Source of the DNA: Omphalotus guepiniiformis
Taxonomy: Eukaryota; Basidiomycota; Agaricomycetes; Agaricales; Omphalotaceae
Length of the DNA: 64,000 nt
NCBI GenBank assembly: GCA_028554645.1
Contig: JAQOOI010000075.1
Coordinates: forward strand, 62,001 to 126,000
Direction: 5' to 3'
Shown here: piece by piece, positions 12,776 to 25,225 of the stretch
How positions within the stretch are numbered: the stretch's first letter is position 1
Layout of the letters: each line of letters begins with the position of its first letter
Notes under the pieces: model-generated
What the model saw: only the letters and a program-made list of their open reading frames with translations
Told to the model about the DNA's origin: nothing
The model's database searches: none
Made by a program: the position numbers and the translations under genes

Positions 12776-15287
12776 TCAAGCTTCACGTTTGACATGACCG
12801 TCTTGTTCGTTGATGGTCTCCATAGCTTCCTCCCGCTCTCTGAGTAAGTCCCGAAGCAGCGTGGTCTTCCTCGGATTTCTCGTCCTCGCAGCTGCAATCA
12901 TCGCCCGCATTTCGCGATGACATGTAAGATATACAGGTCTGTGTTGGAGCAAGGACTTCTGCTCCCATGCATAATACCATTCATACAAAGCAGACTGCAT
13001 GTCAGAAAGTTGCAGTACAACGTCTGCCATACCCTCGCCAAAGATGAGCAAAAGTTCATCTTCCATGTAATCTGTGATGGTTATTAGTTTCCACCGTTCG
13101 ACAGAACATGTCGTGCTGCAAGGGAAGATCTGTGAATTCCAGTGCCGAAGTCGACGCAACTTGTAGACATCAAGTTGTTCATCGACGGCGATCCAATTAC
13201 ACACACTCCACAAGAATACCCAAAAAACAGATTCGACATCATGAAGATAATTGTGTCCAACAGATTTGTCTATTGGGCCTTCCTGATTTTCCATCTTGAC
13301 ACGACGTCGGTCGGCGGCCCGTCTTGGGGGCTTCGTAATGTAACCGCCGGATTGTACCTCCACAGGCATAAAGGCCGGCGTCCCCTGAGCATTCATTAGC
13401 TATTGGAATTCCGGGTGAGATAAACAAGCTTACTATTTTGAGGTTGCGGTCTCGTTCCTCTCCAGGTTGAGGTGGGAAAGGCTTGACATACTCCAGATCG
13501 GATAGCTTCCCTCGTTTGCCGCCGCGATCGAAAAGCAGGTTTCCCCCACTCACATCACGATGGACGTATCCTGCAAGATAAAGATATTGCAGTGCTGATA
13601 TATCGGTATCAGTACAGTTCAAGGAGTCATACAAATCTCATACCTTGTAACCCATCTTGTAATACTTCAATCACTTCGTTGAGATCGTCAAGACTTGTAA
13701 CATCTTGACAATGTTCTTTGAAGACGACACGTCGATGACTGCGGGCAGCGACTAGTCGTGTGTCCGAAGATTTGACGGTGTAGGCCTCCACGACATGGAC
13801 TTCGTTGGAAAATGAGCCCGTACTCGCACTGCTTTTGACCCAAGAGCCACTCGGCAAAGGGTCCCAGGTCAAAACAGTCAATGCAACGACGTCTCCCTCA
13901 GTAGGAGGCAAAGGAGACACATCTGGGACACCGTCAATGTTGACAGGCTCATCCGCAAGAATTGTCATAAAATAATCCTTGTATTTCTCCTGAAGAATAT
14001 CCTCCAGAATCTTGGTGCTTTCTTCCTGTGACATACTCTGTAGAACCTCGTTATCAACTTCATTCGCGAATTTCTTTAGACCATCGAATATCGCCTGCTG
14101 TTGCTGAATCTCGCTATTGGCATTGACATTGAGGTAAACATCCTTCAATACGGCCGTCATGCTCTCGTCAGGATCGTTCCCATCGCAGTCTTTGCATTCG
14201 ACCACGTTCACAACCCTCGTCGCCCTCCCAGAAATAGGTTCTGCACGAAATTCTGACAGCCATTCCCGTGTCAAATAGAATTTGTCCTTGACCGCATACA
14301 CATAATGAATGCGGTTCTCGCGGTCCACTATACGTGTTACTGTGGGATCGTAGCCGAGTGCCGTCTTGGGTGCAAAGCAGAACGAGAGTATGGTCCGTAT
14401 TAATGTCTTGAAGTCCTGATATACAACCCATGTCAATGAAGTATAATTTGGAATTTTTGTCTGCGACATACCTTGCAGAAGTCGAAAGGTTCCGTCCGAA
14501 CTGAATGGGATCTGCCATAGAACCACAACCGAGTAGTCGCGTCTTCAACTGTAAACTGAAGTGCACGAATATCCTTAGCTCGTGGGACGTCATATGAACC
14601 GAATCATATGCACCGTATAAATATGTCGACGACATGGGTCATTCCTCATACCGTGCACTGCAGCATCAATCACCTTTCTTATATCCTAAGCAAGACGTGA
14701 GAAATGCACGGCCTTTATCATGAACAAAAATGTACATCTTCGAACTTTAAACTGCCATCCTCCAAGTTAAACTCCCCATATGCAGCTACGTCACCCGTAT
14801 ACGTTATTCTCTGTTCCTCAGGGGCGTTGGATTCCTTAGGCGATGAATATTGAGATGGAATTGAGCTGTTACGAAGCCTGAACCACGCGTCGACCTCCCG
14901 AGTGTTTCCAGTGATCTCGTCGATAATCTTGTTTTTGCCCGTACAAAGAATTTCACTTGTCTGCTTGTCGTCTCCAAAACTGTTAGGGTCTACGCTCCTA
15001 GCCATTTCTATAATAGCCTCAGCCACGTCCTGCAATCCTTGAAAAACCGCGCCCTCGCTAACTTTCCGACGTCGCTTTGATCTGCCTTTCTTCAAATCAG
15101 CTTTAGAAAATGCCGAAGGCCGACTGGTAAACTGTTTCCAATGCTCCCCAGCATCCGTGACGACAATATGACCATCTTTACGCAGGTGCCTCAGGCATTG
15201 CTCTATGACCTTGTCGCTGACTTCCGGAACATTCAGATAACGCCCGAAGAACTCGTTAACAGAAATTCCAAAGAATTCATGAACCAT
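12776..15287 (-). CDS. FunK1 fungal-type protein kinase, copy 1
   Basis: Six exons (introns 14686-14735, 14579-14651, 14416-14471, 13595-13643, 13385-13433) give 744 residues. Family marks are the segment VEDATTRLWFYGRSHSVRTE, the catalytic loop VHRDVSGGNLLF (Asp502, Asn507), the metal-site equivalent GKLSDLEYVK, the activation-end motif GTPAFMPVE, and the C-lobe VESVFWVFLWSV. These define the FunK1 group, which is expanded in mushroom-forming fungi and whose substrates are mostly unknown. Intron 2 is read with acceptor CACGAG, which keeps the frame; the nearby CTAAG would bring a stop. A close paralogue follows on the same strand at 16.0-18.5 kb, and the start-codon region is nearly identical in the two copies. 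Confidence 0.88.
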
Positions 15288-15999
15288 TATCCTCTAGAAG
15301 GAAAGACCAATTCTCTGAGAGTGTGTTTTCGGGTTGCATGCATTGAGGTCCTTAGGCGTGACGGGTCACTGCAGCTTGGGTGTTGTAGTTAGTCGGAGAA
15401 GTTCTACGTATTGTGCTTGTGAGAAGAGAAGAGCCATTTACTTTACTAAAAAGCCGAATTTACCTTGTTTCAGTCGCCCGTTAGAAAGCAAGCGCTTGAG
15501 CGCTTGGCCGGAGTGTGAAAATTTGATATCACGTAATACTAACGGACTTGGGGTCGATGGTCGATCGCGCTCACTGCTCGAGTCTGTACAGTTGTCTGTA
15601 CTCTCTGGCTTATCCTTTGGACTCGTGCTTTTCCAAGATACTGTTATACAATCTCAGCTCAAGCTCTCTAGTCAAATCCGTAACATCATATTGCATATCC
15701 CTGGCGTACTGGGTCGTTAAAACTTAGACGACTTAGCTGAAGCTGAAGCTGGCGCGGACGCTCCTCGCCATGAGTTAATCAACATGTATATTACACTGCC
15801 AAAACATGGGTGCAGTGTCAATATCATTAGCCTCCTTAGCTATCCCCCTTTAAGCAAGTTCCCAGTCTCATCAACTGCACTGTCCCTTCCCTTCCTCTGC
15901 TACATGATCACCCGTTCTAGCGAGAGATGAAGGCTTTCCGAGCCCACAGGAGGCCTGCTAGGATCCAGCGACTTGCTCCCTCACAGCCTTTCCCTTCCT
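15288..15999. other. spacer upstream of FunK1 copy 1
   Basis: This spacer should hold the promoter of FunK1 copy 1. About 150 bases of it (roughly 15,310-15,475) are recognisably conserved, inverted, near 49,553-49,715 next to the FunK1 relic. No gene is seen. Confidence 0.55.
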
Positions 16000-18530
16000 T
16001 CAGCTGCAACCATTCCGTACTAGGACAGGAGGATCGTCACCGACACTGTCGTTGATGGTCTCCATATCTCGGCATTGCTCCGAGTCTTTGAGTAAATCCT
16101 TCAGCAGCCTTGTCTTCCTCGGAGTTCCAGTCTTGGCAGCTGCAATCATCGCCCGCATTTCACGATGGCATGTCGCATATGTAGGTCTCTGTCGGAGTAA
16201 CGAGTTCTGCTCCCATGTAGTGTACCGTTCAAACAAACCAGACTGTATGTTGTAAAGCTGTTGTATAACACCGTCCATACTCCTGTCAAAGATTGATACA
16301 AGCTTTCGAAACAAGGAACCCTTGAGGGTTATAACTGCCAAGCGTTCGGTGGAACATGTCGTGCTGGAAGGGAAGAGCAATGAATTCCAGTGCCAGAGTT
16401 GTTGCAGCTTGTGGACATCGAGTTGGGTATCGACGGCGATGTGATTACACACACTCCACAAGAATACCCAGAAAACAGATTCGATGTCATGAAGATGATT
16501 GTGTATAACATATTCTTCTGTTAGGCCCTCCTGATTTTGCATTTCGCGAGCATCAGCGATCTGTATCTGTGGCCCTGAAAGATATAGGGCGCAATGTGTC
16601 TCCACAGGCATAAATGCCGGCGTCCCCTGAACATTCATTAGCTATTGTGATTTGGGTTGGGACAAACGACCCTACTCTTTTGGGGTTGTGGTCTCGTTCC
16701 TCTCCTGGTTGAGGTGGGAATGGCTTGACATGCTCCAGATCGGAAAGCTTCCCTTGTCTGGTGCCGTGATGAAAGAGCAGGTTCCCCCCACTCACATCAC
16801 GATGCACGTATCCTGCAAGATAAAGATATTGCAGTGCTGATATGTCGGTATTAGTACAGTTCAAGGAGTGGAACCATTTTCGTACCTTGTAGGCCATGCT
16901 CCAAAGCTTCTATAATTTCATTGAGATCTTCGAGACTTGTAACATCTTGACAATGTTCTTTGAACACGATACGTCGATGACTGCGGGGGGCGACTAGTCG
17001 TGTGTCTGAAGATTTGACGGTGTAGGCCTCCACAACATGGACTTCGTTGGAAAATGAGCCCGTACTCGCACTACCTTTGACCCAAGAGCCACTCGGCAAA
17101 GGGTCCCAATTCAAAACGGTCAATGCGACGACGTCTCCCTCAGTTGGAGGCAAAGGAGACACATCTGGTACACCGTCGATATTAACAGGCTCATCCGCAA
17201 GAATCGTCATAAAATAATCCTTGTATTTCTCCTGACGAATATCCTCCAGAATCTTGGTGCTTTCTTCCTGTGACATACTTCGTAGAACCTCGTTATCAAC
17301 TTCGTTGGCAAATTTCTTTAGACCATCGAATATCGCCTGCTGTTGCTGAATCTCGCTATTGGCATTGACATTGAGGTAAACATCCTTCAACACGGCCGTC
17401 ATGCTCTCGTCAGGATCGTTCCCATCGCAGTCCTTGCATTCGACCACGCTCACAACCCTCGTCGCCCTCCCTGAAATAGGTTCTGCACGAAATTCTGACA
17501 GCCATTCTCGTGTCAAATAGAATTTGTCCTTGACCGCATACACATATTGAATGCGGTTCTCGCGATCCACTATACGCGTTACTGTAGGATCGTAGCCGAG
17601 TGACGTCTTGGGTGCAAAGCAGAACGAGAGTATAGTCCGTATTAATGTCTTGAAGTTCTGATATACAACCCATGTTAATGATATAAAATTTGGAATCTTT
17701 GTCTGCGACATACCTTGCAGAAGTCGAAAGGTTCCGTCCGAACTGAATGGGATCTGCCATAGAACCACAAACGAGTAGTCGCGTCTTCAACTGTAAACTA
17801 AAGTGCAGGAACAACCTTAGTTGGTTAGAAATAACATGAACCGAATCATACGCACCGTATAAATATGTCGACGACATGGGTCATTCCTCATACTGTGTAC
17901 TGCAGCATCAATCACCTTTCTTATATCCTAACCAAGAGGTGAGAAAATGCACGGCCTTTATCATGAACAGAAACATACATCTTCAAACTCTAGACCGCCA
18001 TCCTCCAAGTTGAACTCTCCATACGCAGCTACGTCACCCGTATACGTTGATCTCTGCTCCTCAGGGGCGTCGGATTCCTTGGGCGATGAATATTGAGATG
18101 GAATTGCGCTGTTACGAAGCCTGAACCACGCGTCGGGCTCCCGAGTGTTTCCAGTGATCTCGTCAACAACCTTGTTTTCACCCGTGCAAAGTAATTCAGT
18201 CGTCTGCTTGTCCTCTCCAAACCTGTTCGGGTCCACGCTCCTAGCCGCTTCTATAATAGCCTCAGCCACGTCCTGCAATCCTTGAAAAACCGCGCCTTCG
18301 CTAACTTTCCGATGTAGCTTCGATCTGAGACTCTTCAAATCAGCTTTAGAAAGAGCCGAAGGTCGTTTAGGAAACTGTCTCCAATGCTCCCCAGCATCCG
18401 TGACGACAATATGACCATCTTTACGCAGGTGCCTCAGGCATTGCTCTATGACCTCGTCGCTGACTTCCGGAATATTGAGATAACGCTCGAAGAACTCGTT
18501 GGTAGAAATATTGAAGAATTCATGAACCAT
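16000..18530 (-). CDS. FunK1 fungal-type protein kinase, copy 2
   Basis: Same six-exon layout as copy 1: introns 17928-17978, 17791-17893, 17658-17713, 16837-16885 and 16627-16675; about 740 residues. The catalytic loop VHRDVSGGNLLF (Asp492) and GTPAFMPVE are intact. The second intron differs. The copy 1 acceptor (GAG) is changed, and the homologous exon start carries an in-frame TAG. Using the downstream acceptor TTTACAG keeps the frame but deletes about 10 residues (the AKDIRALQFT equivalent). So the protein is probably still full length apart from a small loss before the kinase core. C-terminal sequence diverges from copy 1 after DLLKDSEQ. No DUF7918 gene follows this copy. Confidence 0.8.
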
Positions 18531-19183
18531 TATCCTCTAAAAGGAGCGACGACCAATTCTACTTCAGGTTCTGAGAGCGTGTCTTCGTGTAGGTCTTGGT
18601 GTATCCTTCAAGACGTGACAGCCGCTGTTTGAATCGAGGACGAATTACGAGGAGAAACACAGTTCAATGTCATTGAATGCATGATCGCGACGTGAAGGTT
18701 GGATGTCACAGGTGTGACCAAGTGCCCCTAAGTAAAAGTCTCCCTGCATAAGAGCGGCAGTACTCTGGCAGTGCGTCACAAGAAAAAAAAGCCTAGTATT
18801 GCTCGGTATAAAGTACACATATTCATACAAAGCTAAACTTACAAACCCCCTAAACTGATCACGGTACATGATAAATAGGTAGTTGAGGCAATGAAAAAAA
18901 TGTCCTGGTTTGAAATAATCGATGCGCGTCTCTGGCCGCTGACCCAAAAAGTGACCATAATGGAGAGGAGAGAGAAAAGGAAGAAGGGAAGGGGGTGGAG
19001 AGGGACGGACAGACAAGATACGCCGCATGTGCGTGCACTGGCAGCAGAGAGGGAAACCCAGGAAAAACTGGTGAATGACCCAAAGTAAAGAAGGCCCGGC
19101 GTCAGCGGATCGAGACCGTAAAGTTTACCTTGGGTCGTTGGAACCCAAGTTACACTGAGTTCATTAATTGTTCGCTCAACGAA
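18531..19183. other. spacer between FunK1 copy 2 and the DUF2415 gene
   Basis: The part nearest 18,531 is the FunK1 copy 2 upstream region. The rest has only unconvincing open frames, including a hydrophobic minus-strand frame at 18645-19028 with low-complexity content. I see no gene. Confidence 0.5.
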
Positions 19184-21551
19184 TCAACACCAATCGTTCT
19201 CTGAATCCGACCACCACCTCTTCTCAGATCCCCTCACATTCCACTCCGCCACACTGTCAGTCGTGGCAACATAGATGTACCCACCTGACGGATCAAAACA
19301 GGTACCAGCAATATCTAAATCCTGCTCTTTCCCATGTCCACCCACGTCAGTGAGTCCAGTCGATGACTCTTGTTCAGCTTCAAGATCAAATTGACCAGGA
19401 AGCATTAACCCTTCATCTTCATCCATGTCAAAGTTGGTAACGAGATGTTCCGTCGCATTTCTATACATCTCTTCGTTCGACCACAACCCCCACCTGCTCG
19501 TACCAGTGCTTCCTCCTCCCGGTCCAGCGGAAGAATTCGCACCGGTCCCAACGCCAGGTGACGAACTCCTTGATGGAGCATGAGACGATACGCAGTCCCA
19601 TTCTGTCTCCGGCTCCGGCTCTTGCATCTCAAGCTCATCAACCTCCATCCTATATTCATCTTGATCGGAATCGTCAAACAGTCCGCCTTCCGGGTCACCC
19701 TCGTCATGAGTTACATCGCCTCGAGCCCCGACACCTACGCTGACGCTCCCCACACGTCGTGCGCGAAGCCCGTGACTTCCCAGCAATGCTTGGACATCAT
19801 CCTCCACTTCCCTATCTCCTAGCGGCGGTATGACAACTAAATCTTCCATGTCAGCATCACGTTCACGTAGCCGTGAACGCCAGCCTGAGGACGTACTCGA
19901 ACCCGCAGTCACCGAACTTCCGTTACTAGACTCTGTTGTTCTGACGGGAACCCTGAAAGTCTCTTCTAGAGCAAGGACCACGTAGGGTGCTTGGGAAGAC
20001 TCCCTGTCTCTGCGGGAGCTGTGAAGGTAAGAGGGAATGTGGCGTGAAGAACCCGGATTCACGATAGAAGCGGCCAGAGCTCGGGCACTGGATGCCGGAC
20101 GTTGGTATGGTCGAACGTGAGACCGCACTCTGGTCTGACCTGCCCTATAGGAGGAACCGGTGATTGTGCGACGACGAGGTAATGTCCGGGAAGACGGGAG
20201 TGAAGTTTTTGGTGCAGAAGGAACACGGACGATCTCCTCGGTCTCAAAGGTCCGGCCATCAACAACATGCAATAGAGAGGTATGCTAAAAATCAGCCACG
20301 ATCATGAGAATGGGCAATGTAGTATTATGTGAGAAGTTAATCGCACCTCTGTAAATGTCATTATTTCCTTCCCATGACTGTTGCATCCTCCACTGCCAAA
20401 TTTAACATTCCTCACGCTCCAGCCAGGTGCCTTGGAGTTACCCCTAGTCCACTCATAGGGATCATCCGAAAGCCACCCGCTTGCCATTCCAGTCCCAGAG
20501 TTGCCCCACCCGTCGGAACCGGAGGGTAACCTCGATTTGTCAGTCTGGAAAACCTTTAACGGTTTTGTACTTCGGACATCCCATACGCAAACGACGCCTT
20601 CTTGCGATGCCACGGCGTACTTGCTTCCGTCGCGGGAAAATGTGGTGCTGAAAGAAGCGGCCAAAGAAGTAGACGGTAACGAAAGTAGAGAACGATCTGG
20701 AGGAGGGACGCTGAGTGTCGCGATTGGAGAAAAAGATAAACGAGAGCCGCCAGATATCCTATGAAGGAAAACCTTTGATGAGTCGCCGACAGAAAGGAGA
20801 GTTGAGCCGTCAGGAGATATTGAAGCTGCAGAACCGAATCAGTAGCGAATAACAGTTTGTCGACAGCAACTTACAATGGTTTACCGGAACATTAAGCCGT
20901 ACAGAACCCGCCTCTTTAATCCTTGAAAGTACGGACCCCCGAACAGCGACAGGAACATCGAAAAACTTGACAGTGCAGTCATTATTGCTGACAGCAACCC
21001 GCGGCTCGATGCTGCTCTCGTTTGACCGAGTGAAATTAAGCGATGTGAGCATGAGAGAATTGTTGATAGACGCATGTAGGCGGTCCGCAAATCGCCACAT
21101 AAGAGGGCCAGTGCGGCGCTGGTGCGTCGATTGACGATGAAGTGACAAGTGAAGCTCGGCTTCTTGTCCACCAGCCGCCAGGATTGTATAGTCCGTCCCA
21201 GGAACGTGTAGCGATGCTAGAGTGTTTGGTATAAACGGGAGATCGACAATAGGCCTCGGTGATGAAACAGGTAATCTCAGCGAAAATATACAGCGAGCAA
21301 TGACCATTTGACGACGTACTGATCCTGACACAGTAAGATCTTGCTCGACAATGGAATTTCGTGTCACATAATTTACTAGACCGCGTTCTCTAGGACAGAT
21401 GACAAGATCGCGGAGCTGGCTGGAAACTGGTGTTTAAGTTCCGTGAACATGGAGACAATTCTCGATACACTCACACATGGCTGATGTTGACTGCGGCAGG
21501 TACAACAGCCGTCGGTGTCGTCGATAATAGCAATGAAGTATTTTTTGTCAT
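19184..21551 (-). CDS. WD40-like protein with DUF2415 domain
   Basis: Four exons (introns 21420-21474, 20826-20874, 20285-20346) encode 733 residues. The N-terminus reads VNISHVQLRDLVICPRERG and then a WD-like fold, including VASQEGVVCVWDVRSTKPLK followed by a stretch ending SVRNVKFGSGG, as in the fungal family carrying the DUF2415 domain. The end (SGGYIYVATTDSVAEWNV) is another blade-like strand. The middle is Ser/Arg/Asp/Glu-rich and probably disordered. The start ATG at 21551 leads directly into the conserved segment, and the first intron is needed for frame. Members of this family have no well-established function; the domain suggests a beta-propeller scaffold. Confidence 0.82.
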
Positions 21552-23076
21552 CGTGCAAGACGATGAACAACAGGAATGAGAGGTGGTGGAGGGGGTAGGA
21601 AGGGATGCGTGCCGGCAACTAAGTCACCGGCAATTATCGAAGTACATCGAAGTTCCCACACTGTATGATCTCACTGGCACTTCACTCATCTAAGCTCGTG
21701 TCGTCGTCGCTGCGGTGATTATTGGACACGCATGTCGACGACTTGGAGTCATTACTTCACGTTCAACAGGTTATGTTGTACTGGAATATACGATCTTCTC
21801 TACATACAGGGCCTTTTCTATCCCATTGTGTCGTTACATGTGTGCAATCAAAACGCGGAAACGCCGCTGCAGGTGGAAAACTACTGACAACCCTTTTTTA
21901 TCATTTCAAAATGCCAACACTTGGTTCTAACTTTACAAGAACGGATACCTCCTGATACGTCCAGTTTAGCAGAGCTCCATAGGAGGCTTGGGGCGGACTT
22001 AGCGGGATGATACGCTGGTATGCGCCACAAATGTCCATCGACGTAATTGTCCAATGAAAATAGGAACATTACAGGCCGAGCGAGTCGACACTGAGACTCT
22101 ACTGAGTTCGCCAGGTCTTCTTAGCTCACGATATAAATTACATATGGCAGTGTACGCAGCATAGATCGCCTAAAGCTACTAGAAATTTATGGTCCTTCAG
22201 GCTGCAAAGCTTGAAGAATTCGTCACACGATGGTCCGAGTCGTTCTTTAGGTTACCTACTATGTATACCCTTCGAGACAGAGACTTTTGAAGGGACGTGA
22301 AGCAAGGTTTGTTGTCAGTACAATTGCAGCCGAAACTCTTCGCTGCCGTATGTACAGACCTCAGCTGAACTGAGTTCACTTATCATGTGACGAAGCTGAT
22401 ACAGCGGAATGGGCAAAGCAAGTTCTTTCCAAAACCATACAAGGCTGTCCAAAAATTCTTTTTCAGCTTGAGTTATTCTTCGCGCAATGGATCGTACATT
22501 TATCATCTCTATCAAACTGATGTCTACATCCCGCTAATTTGGAAAACCTTCGTCAATACTGGACCGCGATTTTTTTTTGCGACTTTCTCGCCACCATCCG
22601 GCGACAATGTTCAAACTTTGACCGTCTCTTTGCCGCCTTGTGCTCTGCTACAGACCCCTCCTTAGGTAATCTAACAAGACCTTGGCTCCGCCTGGTTGTC
22701 TTGGATGATAATCTAGATCTTCGAAGGGAGGGTGAATAGAATCTTGGAGCCCGTATGTCGACTCTTTTGACTATGTTCATCCAATCTTTCTCCAATTCAG
22801 ACAATGAATTTTTCCATCAGGAATGTGTGGAACCGTTTTGATACACCATCTTCAATGCACGAACAATAACCTGAAACATAACTTCACCCTAGCGAGCGTT
22901 GGCCACAAATTAGTGGACTCTGTGTGGCAATTCAAGTTATGACTAGGGTCGATCCGGGCTTGTTTAAAAGGGTGGCTTTCAGAATGAATCCTTTCCTTCA
23001 CAATCTGAACTTTCTATCCCCCTGACTGAACCTCAACAAGCTTCTTGACGAACGCTGCTCCCACTCTTTCCCTGTA
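21552..23076. other. gene-poor spacer
   Basis: Only short frames are present, with no coherent splice chain or domain. The last 200 bases form the upstream region of the PARP-like gene. Nothing else could be supported. Confidence 0.5.
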
Positions 23077-25087
23077 ATGTCTGGACACACTACCTCTCAC
23101 TTTGAAAATCAACAATTTCAAAGATTCATTCCTCCTCCAATGTGCAAAGTAAGTCACTCCACTGTTTCTGTGTCAAACGCAGGCTCAGCTTCTGTCACCA
23201 GAATTGCCATGTCAAACCGAAGAATCCACCCCATGAATTCTGCGACCGTATATGTGGTAGAACGTATTACGGTCTTAAGAATCCCGAACCCGATATGGAT
23301 GAAGGACTCTTGTGCGCGGTGAGTGATGCTCTCAAATTCTTACTCTATTCAGCACTCAAGGGTACCTTTGTCGACCGCCAGATCTGCCAAAAGTGGCCGG
23401 CGAATCTCCCAGAGTCGAAATTTTGTGGGCCAGACTGCGTCAGTGCCTTCCACAGACAAGCACGCCTCAATGCAGAGACGAAAACCCGCTACCCGCCTAC
23501 TCCGGTCCCGAAAACCTTTTTCGAAGCACCATCTCGTACTGCATCGCCCCGACAGCCACCCCGACAGCTACCACATATTAATGTTGTAGCTGCGACGCCG
23601 CCTACGAACCCTACGCGCCCCTCTCTGTATCAGCCTTCGACGAGGGCGACGTCTGGCTCACCCATGTGCATTGTTCGTCGCATTCTCACAATCTCTGTGC
23701 AATTTTATATTGATTCATCGTTACTAGTCTTGTAACATTAAACCTGTTGATCCTGATTCTCCATGCTTTTGCGGCGTAAGATGCCTCAGTCGCTGGCGCA
23801 AGCTCGCTGGCGTTGCTATGACGTTATGCATGGTTCGTCTTCTCTTTCGATGGCGGGTGATTTAGTCGAATTCATCAACCGTTTACCATTGATTTAGGCA
23901 TGCCTGAGCGACCCACACATGCGGTCTTCGTGTAAAGCGTGCAGCCAGACAGCCAGGGATGCGTATAATACGATCCTTGAAGGAGCGAAATCGTGAGTAC
24001 CTATTCACCTTTACTCATGTCATAATTCTCATGTTGACTCTCAAATCGTGCAGGTTTCCCATGAGAGCTCACTCGTGCCTATCGTGCTTTGTGAATCCAG
24101 TAGACACATTTAGCCCAATCTGTTCCTGGTGTCTCGATCATTTCAAGCAGGCTCGAGTTCCAAAATTCGTCCCTGTTCCCGGAGACCACGCCATTTTTAA
24201 GAAAAGTACGTGTCTATTTTGTATTCATTGCCTGCTCGAAAGTTGAATTATTGCCTATAGTTAGTGATCGGCTCCGGGAGTCCTGGGATCACGAGGTAGC
24301 GGGCCGTTTTCCAAGGCTCAGACAGGTCTGGGCTGTTGTCAGTGACAAGGAAAAGACGAAATATTGCGAGAAATATAAGTAAGTCTTCAAATCGAGATTC
24401 TCGTTCGAGAAATTCAATCACTGACGCTATCCCCTTTCAGGCGTCGCATCGAAGAAAAACGTGGTTCGGCGCACGAAAAGCATTTGTGGTTTGGCACAGT
24501 TCGACAGTGTGACGCTGCTGAAAACAAAGGTTGCTGCAGCTCGCCTCACTGCTTACTGTGCAGATTTATATGTGGCGCGACGGAGGATAAGTTGTATCCG
24601 TATATGAAAGCGTATGGTCCAGACCAGTAAGTGCAAATCGATATGGTGTACCGTCGGAATCGTCAATTAACCAATGATTTGTGAAGATTTGGAGTTGGTT
24701 TTTACACTGGGCGTTCGGCTTCTAGGTGCGTCTGAGTCCCTAACGTAGAATTTTGTGACGGATTATTGATGTGTTTCTTCTAGTGCCCACGTCAGATCCG
24801 GAGGGCCTAGTAATCCTCTACGTAGCATTCTCTTGACAAAGGTCATGACTGGAAACTCGTATGAGGCGAAACAAGATATCCCTGGATTTAAGAGACCTCC
24901 TTCGGGTTATGATTCGGTGCGTACTAAAGTAGTGGTCCTACTTGAGTTATTCAAACTGACATTCGACTATTGTTCCTAGGTACATGCGCGAATGACTGTT
25001 GAATATGGGAAGCGGGTGGTTGATTCGCATCATGTGGTTTATGAGGCGGACGCTATCGAGCCTTGCTTCCTTGTTCAATATACGTAG
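23077..25087 (+). CDS. CxxC-finger PARP-like protein
   Basis: Eleven exons (introns 23149-23201, 23319-23381, 23673-23727, 23833-23897, 23993-24053, 24206-24260, 24379-24440, 24627-24686, 24726-24783, 24917-24979) give 471 residues. The N-terminal half carries five short Cys modules of the form CxxC...(F/I)CxxxC: MCKNC, LCAIC, MCISC, LCMAC and SCLSC. The C-terminal third matches the fungal PARP catalytic fold: FGVGFYTG, LLTKVMTG, GYDSVHARM, VVYEADAIEP. The usual His of the H-G-T motif is Phe334 (LWFGT), and the position of the catalytic Glu before VVY is His453; Tyr385 is present. So ADP-ribosyl transfer may be weak or absent. Four introns cut the CxxC motifs at the same point. Exons 3 and 4 use GTTCGT donors, which are unusual. 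Confidence 0.8.
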
Positions 25088-25225
25088 CAGCTTTGTTATA
25101 TGCCCTGTATCCTATCTAATGCATTATAAATAATTGTTATCACCATGGATAATTTGCAAGGGGTGGTATTGTAAAGAGATGTGAATGTAAAATCCTACGT
25201 CCTGCTCTAAGTATATCGCAGGTCG

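Noticed and set aside
18645..19028. Minus-strand 127-residue frame
   Set aside because: Low-complexity and hydrophobic without domain, splice support or homologous copy near the other FunK1 gene.
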